64,000 nt of DNA, taken from NCBI GenBank assembly GCA_950097015.1, contig CATNEN010000030.1, forward strand, positions 3,395,001 to 3,459,000, written 5' to 3'. Below, piece after piece: positions 42,513 to 53,123 of the stretch; within the stretch, counting starts at the first letter, position 1, and each line of letters opens with the position of its first letter. The notes below the pieces were generated by a model. The model saw only the letters and a list, made by a program, of their open reading frames with translations, was not told the DNA's origin and made no database searches. Made by a program: the position numbers and the translations under genes. Origin of the DNA: Macrostomum hystrix (Eukaryota > Platyhelminthes > Macrostomidae).

Positions 42513-45500
42513 TCACCACCTGTCACAGCAGCCCAATGCGTCGCTATCAGTGAGCAGGTTGGCAATTGGTGAGGCCAGGCTGAGCAGGCGAAATGGTGGG
42601 TGCTCGGCGATGTGGCGCGCGTGCGGCAGACTGTCGGTGATCCAGAAGTGCTCGAAGAGGCCCTGCAGAGTTATTCAAAGGCCAGTAAGTGGACTGAAGG
42701 CTGATGCATTATGCAGGTTTGAAGGCTGAATGGATTCCGAATAAAACCGCACGTTGGCATTTTCTCACCTGACCGTCGGCAAATCGACGCCACGAGTCGC
42801 GCGGAAAAACCGCATGCGTCACGAATGCGCTAACAGCCCTGGCGCCGAGAGACTTCAACGCCGTGGCGCATTGGATTAGGGTGCCTCCGGTCTGCACCAG
42901 ATCGTCGACAATGACCACGTGTCTGCCGGCTGGGGAGCCTTCCTTAACGCGAATAACTCGATTGTCACCGTCGCGCACCTGAGGCCCAATTGAGAGATAA
43001 GGTGATTGAGGAGTAGTAAAAGTATTAGTAGTACTAAAAGCAGTAATATTTAGTAGCAGCTAATAATGAAGCGTGATAATTTAAACAACGCGATTCCCAT
43101 CTAAAATTAAAAAAATGTTTACTCTGCTTTAGACCTCCAAAGCGAAAATGCGCTAGCAATGGACTTTGGATCCTCTTGTTGAGAACTCTTGTCAAATAGG
43201 ACCTTTTGGTCAATACAATGCATAAATGCTTTCACTGAGAGATCGACCAGTCCATTCCGTTCTGACACTCTGATTCTCGCCTGCTTAGCCTAGACCTCTT
43301 AGGAAAAACGTAGACCTTTAAGAAGAAAAGTTTAGCATCGTGGAAAGTGCAACACCAGGAAAAGCAAAGTCAGTCAGTCCTACGCTTACTTGACTCTTAC
43401 CAGAATTACGAGAAGTCTATCAGAAGTGATCTGAGAGACTACTTAGAGTAGTAATACGATTAGAACTGACAGAATTAGAGACCGATTGAAAAGCAAAATA
43501 TTAAACGTTTCAAAACAGCACAGACGGCGCCTTCGAAAAGAAAGAAATCAGTCCACTTATCAGCTGTTCAGTCCATTTGCAAAAATCCACCAGAAAATGA
43601 AATGTGCTGCTTCGAAATCACAAACCTCTAGGTTAGAAGTTCGAATCTGCAACCACAGGTTTCTAAGTTCCCTTAAACAAAGTACAAGGTAAAAAAGCTG
43701 GTTCCAAAATTGCAGCTTGATTCAAAGTGAGCACCTGTCCGATTGGGCCAGATGTGCAGCCGACAGCACAGCCGCAGCTATTGCGCGGTGCATCTGAAGG
43801 CTGCGTACGGCTGATCAGTCCATGGACTGGGGGGACGCCACACCCACCTTCAATTACCCCAGCTAATGCTAGTACCCATTTAACAGCTGGGTGAACTGAA
43901 GCAATGCAGACTTAAGTGTCACGCTAAAGGACACACATTTTTCCAGTGGAGTCAGGAATCGAACCCCCGACCTTCATGTCGTGAGTCCGACGCTCTAACC
44001 ACAAGGCTACAACCTCTACTGTGAGCGCTACCTTTAAGCAGGTGATGACGTCGTCAGCGTGCTCCGGCACGCTGAAGGCCCGATAAAATCGTTTGAAGGC
44101 GCCTTCGTCAGGAAAGGCGATAGCCAGGCCCGGCGAGGCGTCACGGAGGTCCTTCAGCAGCGGATGGAGCAGGTCCATGGCGCTAGTCAGCAGCGGAATC
44201 ACGCAGTCGGTAAAGTAAAAGCGTTCCTGCAGAGCGTGAATGTCGTACACAACTAGCTGGCAGGGGCCGTGGCGCGTTAGAGGAGTGGAGCTCAGGAGTC
44301 TAGCCACGGACATCGCTGTGGCCACTTGGCCTTCCCGATCCACTCGCTCCATGGTGCCGCAGGGGAAGTAGGGCAGCAACAGGGTCAGGGAGCGGACAAA
44401 GTAACGGGGCAGGCTGTGAATGAGGGACACCTGCGGGTTGATGACAGTTTATTGATCGTCATTAAGAATAATGATGGATTAATTATTCTAATTGGGTTGG
44501 TTTTTCCGACTGAAATCATCTGGATTGTCCATTACAATTAAGGTTGGGATTTTCCACTGAAATCATTGGGATTCTCCATTACAATTGGGGCTGGGATTTT
44601 GGACTGAAATCATCGGGATTCTCCTTTACAATTAAGGTTGAGATTTCCCACGGAAATCATCGGGATTCTCCATTACAATTAAGATTGGGATTTCCCACTG
44701 AAATCATCTGGATTCTCCATTACAATTAAGGCTGGGATTTCCCACTGAAATCATCTGGATTCTCCATTACAATTAAGGCTGGGATTTCCCACTGAAATCA
44801 TCTGGATTCTCTATTACAATTAAGATTGGGATTTCTCACTGAAATCATCTGGATTCTCCATTACAATTAAGGCTGGGATTTCCCACTGAAATCATCTGGA
44901 TTCTCCATTACAATTAAGGCTGGGATTTCCCACTGAAATCATCTGGATTCTCTATTACAATTAAGATTGGGATTTCCCACTGAAATCATCTGGATTCTCC
45001 ATTACAATTAAGGCTGGGATTTCCCACTGAAATCATCTGGATTCTCCATTACAATTAAGTTTGGGATTTCTCACTGAAATCATCTGGATTCTCCATTACA
45101 ATTAAGGTTGGGATTTACCACTGAAATCATCTGGATTCTCCATTACAATTAAGATTGGGATTTCCCACTGAAATCATCTGGATTCTCCATTACAATTAAG
45201 GTTGGGATTTCCCACGGAAATCATCGGGATTCTCCATTACAATTAAGGCTGGGATTTCCCACTGAAATCATCGAGATTCTCCATTACAATTAAGGCTGGG
45301 ATTTCCCACTGAATCATCGGGACTTCCTATTGAGACAATAACAATTTGCAATGAAAGTAATTCAAATCTGCCAATAAAATGACTCGGATTTTTTTAGTTA
45401 TTAGTATTACCTATGGAAGGATTGAAATTTTTGCATTCGAGATGATTTAGCCTAGTAGAGTAAAAGATTCCCTAAAAAGGTCGATTTATTTTGTTCACCT

Positions 45501-45780
45501 GTTCAAAAATGACAGCGGGCTCGTGCAGACTAGCCAGAAAAACGACATCCTGACCCGCCATTTGACGCACTTCGCTAATGAAAATATTAGGAAATCCGTC
45601 CGGAAATCGATCCCAGCTCACAATTTCTTTAAATAAGATGAGGCGACTTGTCTGGCTGGCGGCCGCTGAGACAGCGGAATGGTCAGCGATTTCCCGTGCC
45701 AGCTGGGTCATGGAGCTGTGTGCCAGCAGCCATAGCGGTTTCGCGCGCTCAGCCTTAGCGAATAAAATTATAAAATTCAA
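42513..45780 (-). CDS. Class II (plant-type, phosphate-independent) ribose-phosphate pyrophosphokinase, 4 exons
   Basis: Exons 45780-45499, 44430-44032, 42978-42769 and 42662-42513, all phase 0, give 346 residues (plant PRS4 about 337). Landmarks match the plant class II enzymes closely: [96 protein letters not shown] followed by TGGTL (PRPP-binding loop; class I has a DDMADTCGT-type loop), FVTHAVFP, and FWITDS near the C-terminus. The enzyme makes PRPP from ribose 5-phosphate and ATP for nucleotide synthesis. The start is uncertain: an acceptor-like tattcgctaag lies 14 codons downstream of the ATG used. Introns hold a 47-bp minisatellite and a SINE B that ends about 10 bases from an exon. 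Confidence 0.85.
43735..44022 (-). repeat. SINE B, full length, beside a splice donor
   Basis: The clearest family B copy, about 290 bp, reverse orientation: tail gcagctattgcgcggtgcat, ggactggggggacgccacac, and tRNA-like head complement ggaatcgaacccccgacctt then gctctaaccacaaggctaca. It ends about 9 bases from the donor of PRPP synthetase exon 44032-44430. Confidence 0.85.
44490..45325. repeat. Minisatellite, 47-bp unit, about 18 copies
   Basis: Units combine gctgggatttcccactgaaa and tcatctggattctccattac plus aattaag. Intronic in the PRPP synthetase gene. Simpler relatives of the unit appear near 37060-37240 (gggatttcc with aaatgat), hinting at a dispersed parent sequence. Confidence 0.93.
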
Positions 45781-45854
45781 TGCCGAGCTTCATTGAAAAA
45801 GTTGTTTAATCAAAAAAATAGTTTACTTTATAGATTTACCGCCAATCAATGGGC

Positions 45855-46735
45855 TAGATCTCGACCTCCCCAGTCTATGGGTTAGACCCGACCTCCCCAG
45901 TCTATGGGTTAGAACCGACCTCCCCAGTCTATGGGTTAGACCCGACCTCCCCAGTCTATGGGTTAGACCCGACCTCCCCAGTCTATGGGTTAGAACCGAC
46001 CTCCCCAGTCTATGGGTTAGAACCGACCTCCCCAGTCTATGGGTTAGACCCGACCTCCCCAGTCTATGGGTTAGACCCGACCTCCCCAGTCTATGGGTTA
46101 GAACCGACCTCCCCAGTCTATGGGTTAGAACCGACCTCCCCAGTCTATGGGTTAGACCCGACCTCCCCAGTCTATGGGTTAGAACCGACCTCCCCAGTCT
46201 ATGGGTTAGACCCGACCTCCCCAGTCTATGGGTTAGACCCGACCTCCCCAGTCTATCGGTTAGACCCGACCTCCCCAGTCTATGGGTTAGACCCGACCTC
46301 CCCAGTCTATGGGTTAGACCCGACCTCCCCAGTCTATGGGTTAGAACCGACCTCCCCAGTCTATGGGTTAGACCCGACCTCCCCAGTCTATGGGTTAGAA
46401 CCGACCTCCCCAGTCTATGGGTTAGACCCGACCTCCCCAGTCTATGGGTTAGACCCGACCTCCTCAGTCTATGGGTTAGACCCGACCTCCCCAGTCTATG
46501 GGTTAGACCCGACCTCCCCAGTCTATGGGTTAGAACCGACCTCCCCAGTCTATGGGTTAGACCCGACCTCCCCAGTCTATGGGTTAGAACCGACCTCCCC
46601 AGTCTATGGGTTAGACCCGACCTCCCCAGTCTATGGGTTAGACCCGACCTCCCCAGTCTATGGGTTAGACCCGACCTCCCCAGTCTATGGGTTAGATCCG
46701 AACTCCTGTCTATGGGTTAGACCCAGATTTCCCCA
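45855..46735. repeat. Minisatellite, 27-bp unit, about 32 copies
   Basis: Unit cctccccagtctatgggtta then gaaccga or gacccga, the two forms mixed. It fills most of the spacer between the moonraker-like and PRPP synthetase genes. Confidence 0.95.
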
Positions 46736-47274
46736 GTCTATGGGAAACTAAATCCTTAGTCTTAAAGCAATGTTTAAGTTTAGAATAAACAAGATAGAAA
46801 TCAACAAAAAATACTCAACCTCTTAATTATTGTTTCCCAATTCATGACCAAGGTAAAAAAAGTTTTATTTACTAATTTTGGTAGAATAAGTTCAACTCAC
46901 AGCCAGCCACTGCAGGAATAGCCGCCACTATAAAATTATGTATCGTGTAAAATAATTGTTTCCAAAAATTACTACGAAAATAAAATAGAATCATTTTTAA
47001 TTGGATTAAAAATTGTGTAAGTATGAACAAACTAAAAGGAATGTTGGAAATTATAGCTAGAAATGATTTTAAAAGTAGACACAAACTTTTTTGCAACCGG
47101 TTGCAAAATTTACACAGATTTATTAGCAAAAAAATCGATAAAAAGTCAGCATAACGAATTAACTAAGATGAGAATACGCAGCTCCCTATTCTCTCATGCT
47201 TCTAGAAAATATTTTCTATGAAAAACTATAGAAAAAAAGTACGTTTCGTAGGTTAATTTAAGTAAAAAACTGTT
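46736..47274. other. AT-rich spacer downstream of the moonraker-like gene
   Basis: No supported gene. A 5' leader exon of the PRPP synthetase gene could lie here, but none was identified. Confidence 0.4.
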
Positions 47275-48822
47275 TTATCTACTGTCGCCATTATCAGACG
47301 AGTGCTCAGATTCGAACTCCTGACTTCCATAGTCCACGCCGTCTTCTCCAGTTTTGCTATAATAATCCGCGGTTCGAACGTCGGCCTCTTCAGTCGGCGA
47401 ATAGCCGCCTGCGCGGGCGCCCAGGGCCGACAGAGCCGCCGCGGCGGCCGCCTCAGCGGCGCCAACTCCGGTCTCGTTGGCAACTAGATGGCCGACAATC
47501 GCGTCGCTGGCTGACAGAAGCTCGTCAGCGGCATCGGTCAGCATGTCATCTAGCAGCTGCTCGGCGATGGCGTCAGTCAGCTGAGTTGGCCGGAAGCCAA
47601 TAACGCCAGAATTGGCCACCGACGAGCCGGCGTTCAGGTAGTCCCGATAGCGATCCCGCTGCGACCGGATGGCCTGCACCTCCGCCTGCGTCAGCTGCAG
47701 CGCAGCCGGCTGCCTCGCGCCGGCCACTTCGACAGTGCTGCCAAAAACTGGAGCAGGTCTGGCGCCGTTACGATTGTTGACAAAGCGCAACCCGTCTGGC
47801 GGCTCGGCGCGCCAGTGTCCGTCAGCGGCGCAGATTGGCTCGTCGCCGGCGGCCAAAGCGGCGACCCAAGGGTCGCGAATGTCATCGCCTTCGGCCTCCA
47901 GCTGGCAGAGCCGGTGATCGATGTTGCGTAACTCGGCCAGGCTGCCAGCACCGCTGCGGATCAGCGACACCGCTGAGGCTGACAGTGCCGGAGTGCTGAA
48001 GCCGCCGCCGCCACGCAGGCCGAGCTCGCGCCTGATCTCGGCCAGAACATCGGCCACAATGCGGGCCCGGTCATGATCGGCTACCACCGGAGAAGCCGAG
48101 GACGCTGCGGCTTGGACTGCAGGGGGCGAAGCTCCCAAAGTTGGATTAAAGTGAGGCTGCTGTTGGATTTGCCTTTGCTGCTGTTGCTGCTGCCGCTGTG
48201 GCGGCGGGGGCAGCCCGACTCGCGGACTCCGCGGTCTGGTCGGGAACGGGAGAGCGGCCGGGCGGCGCCTGGCACCGGCGCCAGCGCCGCGTCCTAGAAG
48301 GCGCTCGGCCTCCAGCTCGGCCATGCGCGCCGCGTATTGTTGAACCTCCTCGCGCAGGCGCCGCAATTCCAAAGCTTCGTGACGCTTCATTGAGGCGGCA
48401 TTCTCGCGGGGTAACGGCAGCCTAGCGGAGCCGCCTCCATTTGGGCCGGGCCGCCAGGCTCGATCGGTATCTCGAACCGGCGGCGAATGACTGCGCGACG
48501 GCAATTGCTGCTGCTGCTGCTGCTTCTGTCGTCGCTGCTCAACCGCTGCCTTTCTAAAGATGGCGGTGCGGCCCTGATGGAGGCGACGTTCAACATTTTT
48601 AGGGCCGGGAGGTAGTTTGGCGTCCAGCACCTCCCGGCTGTGCTGGAGCTCGCGCCTGGCCAGCCGGCTCATGAGCTCCATGCGTTGCGGATCCAGGGCC
48701 GATGGTCGCTTCTCTATGAGCACTGGCTGCGGATTGACCGCCACCCTAGTAACCAGGTTGCTAGGCGAAGCCGGCCGGTCTAAATTAAACTGCAACTGGT
48801 TTACTGCCTGGCGCGGATTCAT
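47275..48822 (-). CDS. KIAA0753: Moonraker-like (KIAA0753/OFIP) centriolar satellite protein, short form
   Basis: Single exon, 515 residues (human moonraker about 970). Three features fit moonraker as I recall it. Near the start, NQLQFNLDRPASPSNLVTRV parallels the vertebrate NQLQFN...SNLAIR motif. An LSRLARRELQHSRE helix follows. Near the C-terminus, IGFRPTQLTDAIAEQLLDDM continuing into DAADEL parallels the SF(N)PW...EELVDEAL segment. Between them lie poly-Gln, Pro/Arg-rich stretches and a helix EVQAIRSQRDRYRDYLN. Moonraker works with OFD1 and FOPNL at centrioles and satellites in centriole duplication and ciliogenesis. The tail is acidic. A strong acceptor (aatctctttcag) lies about 11 bases upstream of the ATG. 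The central coiled-coil region of vertebrate moonraker appears shortened. First of the five codirectional minus genes. Confidence 0.6.
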   Translation of the reverse strand: MNPRQAVNQLQFNLDRPASPSNLVTRVAVNPQPVLIEKRPSALDPQRMELMSRLARRELQHSREVLDAKLPPGPKNVERRLHQGRTAIFRKAAVEQRRQKQQQQQQLPSRSHSPPVRDTDRAWRPGPNGGGSARLPLPRENAASMKRHEALELRRLREEVQQYAARMAELEAERLLGRGAGAGARRRPAALPFPTRPRSPRVGLPPPPQRQQQQQQRQIQQQPHFNPTLGASPPAVQAAASSASPVVADHDRARIVADVLAEIRRELGLRGGGGFSTPALSASAVSLIRSGAGSLAELRNIDHRLCQLEAEGDDIRDPWVAALAAGDEPICAADGHWRAEPPDGLRFVNNRNGARPAPVFGSTVEVAGARQPAALQLTQAEVQAIRSQRDRYRDYLNAGSSVANSGVIGFRPTQLTDAIAEQLLDDMLTDAADELLSASDAIVGHLVANETGVGAAEAAAAAALSALGARAGGYSPTEEADVRTADYYSKTGEDGVDYGSQEFESEHSSDNGDSR

Positions 48823-51800
48823 CCTTCAGTTGGCTGAAAGAGATTAAAAGAGGCTTATTGCTTGTACATAATCTGCACGCCTGGTGTTTATACATTTATT
48901 ATTACTTACTTAAGCCCACCTAGGACAGTAAATGATTCACCCAAATTTAGCTGACTGTTTGCATATTTTTTTAAACACCAGGCTTTTTTAACAAACATGC
49001 TGTACTACTTGTACTTTAATTGCAATTTGTAAGGTGTGAACAAGCTGCAGTAAAAATATCCACCTTCACTATCTACTATAGGTAGATATTTTTGTTTCAA
49101 TAGAACAATTTTAAACAAAACTGTTGCTATCATGGCATAATGTCAAGAAATCAGTTCTTTCATACTGAGTTGTCAGAAGAACTAGCTACAAGCATACAAG
49201 TTCATTACAAGTAATTATAAAAATAATTTGCTGAGAGCTGTGTTGCATACAGAAATTGACTGCAGAAGCTTTTAAAATGGTACCAAAGTTAACATCCATA
49301 CAAATCAAATCATACACATGCAACTTCCAGAATCTCAGCCAGCCTTGCAACTCAGTTTTGAACAAAAAATGCATTGCACAGATTAGTTTGATTGGAATAA
49401 ATATACTTAGATTAGATTATTTCAGCAATTCGATATTTGAAATAATATGACTATAAAGTTACCTGTACATCAAAGCTGCGGACAGTGCATTGATTTGCGA
49501 TCTGATTGAACATTGAGATAAAATCATAGCATATTGAGAAAATATTCCAGCTTTGGGGAAATGGATACCTTAGAGGGAAGTCTGCTAAAAGGGACTAGAG
49601 AACAGTTTTCCATATTTTGGGAGGTTAAAGAAATGTCTGAGTTAAAATTTAATTTTCTAATTCACAACTCAGTTTTCTACAAAACATAGTAGAAGAGAAA
49701 GAGAAGAAACAATCATAGAAGTGAAAGAAAAAAGCAGGAGACAGTAAAAGAGAAGAAAAACAGAGAAGATGGAGATGTGAAAATTGGACTAAATAATTTT
49801 TTTATTAATTTATAATTAAACCCATAAGACAAACAAAGTGCAGAAAAGATAAAACTAAATCACAATTAGTTTTGCCCCATGATAAGGCCTATTAAATCTG
49901 CAACCTCAGTTTCAATTAATTGTCAATTAGTTTTCCCTGTTCTGAGACTTTAAATTAGTTTGTTTCTTTTCTTTTTTTACAACTTAAAACTTGTTTCTTT
50001 ATCCAAATTTTTAGATCCTTGTCTTATCTGTTCTTCTTTGTGCTTTCTTCATTCTCTATTTTTCCCTTTGTCTCCTCTTTGATTTTGGATATGTTGGAAT
50101 AAGGTGCATTTGTTATCTACTTATCAACAAAAGTGGATAAATTAAAGAAGTGATATACAGCTATCATTTTCAAATATTAAATAAAAACCATTGCACTAAT
50201 AATGAAGGAACCTATTCAACTTGGTATGAATTTATACCAAACTTAATTAAATTACTAATATATTGAAATAGAACATTTCTGATTCTCACTATATGCTAGA
50301 TGTATGTGGGAGACACAATTCAGACTATTGACAATGCAGTAGAAAAGCTAAGACTTGGCTGCAAAACTCTTACATAACAATATAGAGTATTGCTAAGAAA
50401 ATGGCAAGGTTTCTTGAAAGAGAAAAGAGACTTTCTTCCTAAAAGAGACTTCTGTACACACTAAGAGTGGTGGGAGAGGATTGTGTGTGGCTATAATAAT
50501 AATAATAATTGACACTAGACCCAAGGGCCAGTGCAGGTGTTGTGTGTCAGGCCATACATGCGCAACACCCAGCCAACCCAGCCAAACCCGCCGGGTGAAA
50601 CGAGGGCCAAGCAAGGTAATTCGCAAAAACCAATCGACCAAGCGCGAAAAATCAAAACGTGGACCAAGGGACAAAAAAGGAAGGCGTGTAGAAAAGGAAA
50701 AAAGGGAGAGAAAAAAAGAGCCAATGAGAGCAAACTAAGTCATAAATAGAGCAAAAACTAAGTCGCACAGCCAGCTAAGATTGTGAGGTTGCACATGTAT
50801 GTGTCAGGCACACTAGCAGGTGGGGACTGCACACCTATTGTACTCCCCAGCTCTCTCGGACACCGGTTGACAGCCACATGTCAGCAACGGAATTTTTTTC
50901 CAAACATATCAGCAGCATCCAAACCCCACAGAATTGCCACATAGAACTGCTTTATTCCATGCCAGCCAGAATTATTATTGGTAGTTGTTATTTGTCTGGT
51001 TAACCAGTTAACCACCCAAGGACTTAATTTCTCCCCTTTCAACGAGCAGGAGCAACAATTCTCCCAAAGACCACTCTTGCCCTGCTGAGAGCCATCTTGT
51101 GAGAGAACCTCACAAAGACCAAACTATACCCTTGAACTAAGTTAGTCCCTGAAACAACCAAATTTCTGGAAATGGTTTTACATTTTTTTATTAGCTGATA
51201 AGCAAAAATAATTTGAGACACAAACTTCAAATCTGAATGACTGTCCTTTTGCAGCTTGTTAATTATTTTATCTTACAAATGATAGAGGTTCTCATGGTAG
51301 CACTACAACCCCGTATAACTTAGTTATAGGTTATAACTCAGTTAACCAGACGAATAATCAAACGGCTATTTGTCCGGTTAACTTGACAAATAACAACTAG
51401 GGCCTACCATTATTATTAACCGACGAAATGTCGGTACTCATTTGCAGCTGAGTAGACTGTGTGCACATCAGGGCAAAGCAGCTTGCCAAAAGGCTGCACG
51501 AATAGTTCTAGACTAGATTGGGAGTCAAACCCAGTCAAGTCAGTGGCTATGGCTGACTAACAAAGGAAAAGCCAGAAACCAGTCTTGGTCTGCCAGCGCA
51601 AGGTCCATTCCCCACTTTTAGTGTGTTAAAATGTATAATTAAATTTAAAGCAATCACCTGTTTGCTTGCAAAGAAAATACTTGATTAGGCCCTATGTAGA
51701 TTTTTAATAAACCTAGCTTGTGAATAAGCAGGAGGCTTTATTGCTTGATTAATATTGTTATTAGTATTAGTGCAGACTCTACTCTAGCCTAGCCTAGCCT

Positions 51801-53123
51801 AGGCCTAGCCTAGCCTAGCAATGCCAGTTTTTGCTAGTAACAACAATAATGCCTGCTTAAAAAAATAAGATTAATAAACATAAAAAATAATTCATAAACT
51901 AAAAACATTGGCGACCATCTAAATATTGTACTTTTAAACTTTTACCATGGTATCACTTTTACACACCAAAGCTGACAAAGCTTGCAGAAAAAAGATCAAC
52001 ATATTAACTTTTAATTCGAGATATTTTAATTTAAATTATATATATTTTTTATATATTTAATTTAATATAATTTTAATTTTCAATTTTAGTTTAGATTGCA
52101 TATAGGCCAGCAAACTGTCTGCATACTATTTATAATGTACAATTTTCTCCCTATTAAACTTAATGTGGCGATTACAGACTTTAAGTCTGTAATTTACTAT
52201 CTTCTGCTGTTCATGGCTTGTTGAAGTTAGGCCTATATAGTGTCCTAGAAATCAAACATAAATGCAAAGCTTGAATTTGTTTCACAAAGAAACGTAATGA
52301 ATTAAACAAAGGATCAAATTGGCGGATGTCTTTTTTGATGCTTTGCGGTTTGTATCTTGGCAGCCAGAATCAGAATCATAACTTACGTCTGGAGCTTACT
52401 TTACAGTATAATCGTAGTTTTATTGTGGCTATCCTCTCGGCTCGGCCGAAGTCAGTAACTGCAGTCCTCCGCAGCTGTCCGTCTATGCAGCCTTCGTCTG
52501 CATAAGGTCGAGCTAAGCATTGCTAATCGAGTCTCTGAAGCGGCTGTCACAAGACTCGTAGCTATAAAGTCTATAAATAGTATCCGTGGATGTGCCGATG
52601 GCAGGATAAATGGCCTGCAAACTAGCTTCTCAGTAAATATATTCGAGATGAGATTCGAAAAGCTGATGCTAATTTACAGCCTAAAAATGATTTGAAGTCT
52701 TAATCAAACCATTTTGCTTTTCTTATTTAGTGGCTTAATGTTTGAAAATGCGCTGGATTAGACAGAGCCCGGCATTTTTGGGCTGCAGCGGCATGGCCAT
52801 CTCAAATTCTCTGATTCGCCCTCTTGTTTAATTATTACTGCTTTCAGTCACTATAGTTAAGGCATCTCCCATGCTTTTTGCAATCTTAAAAATAATTTTT
52901 GGCTTTCCTATAGCTCGTACTTTAGTGCCTTTTGTGTCAAATATTTCTATGGTACTATTTGCGTCTGATCTCTGTGTTTTTTCGGTGCATGTGTCTGCTG
53001 CGATATGATTTCAGCGGTAAAATTCCTAACGAGAAAGACCGGACTACCTCTTTTGATCATCAAGCGTAAACCTTGCGTTATTACTACTGGATCTCAATCA
53101 ATAAACTTATCAGTTAACCAGGC
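48823..53123. other. Long intergenic region between divergent genes
   Basis: 4.3 kb, AT-rich, without supported exons. Contains a purine-rich stretch (49690-49780), an (aat)n tract (50491-50512), a possible inverted-repeat element (50966-51418), and a cctag pentamer tract (51782-51818). The last kilobase presumably includes the promoter and leader of the BTB gene. Confidence 0.5.
50966..51418. mobile_element. Possible inverted-repeat (MITE-like) element
   Basis: The left arm (attattattggtagttgttatt, then tgtctggttaacc) is the imperfect reverse complement of the right arm (ggttaacttgacaaataacaa, then ctagggcctaccattattatt). The core tagttgttatttgtc is exact. A second arm-like segment (cagttaaccagacgaataat) precedes the right arm. 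About 450 bases, non-coding. No target duplication confirmed. Confidence 0.4.

Noticed and set aside
46872-47129. 85-residue hydrophobic minus-strand frame
   Set aside because: AT-rich DNA yields Phe/Leu/Ile-rich frames by chance; no link to the adjacent genes found.
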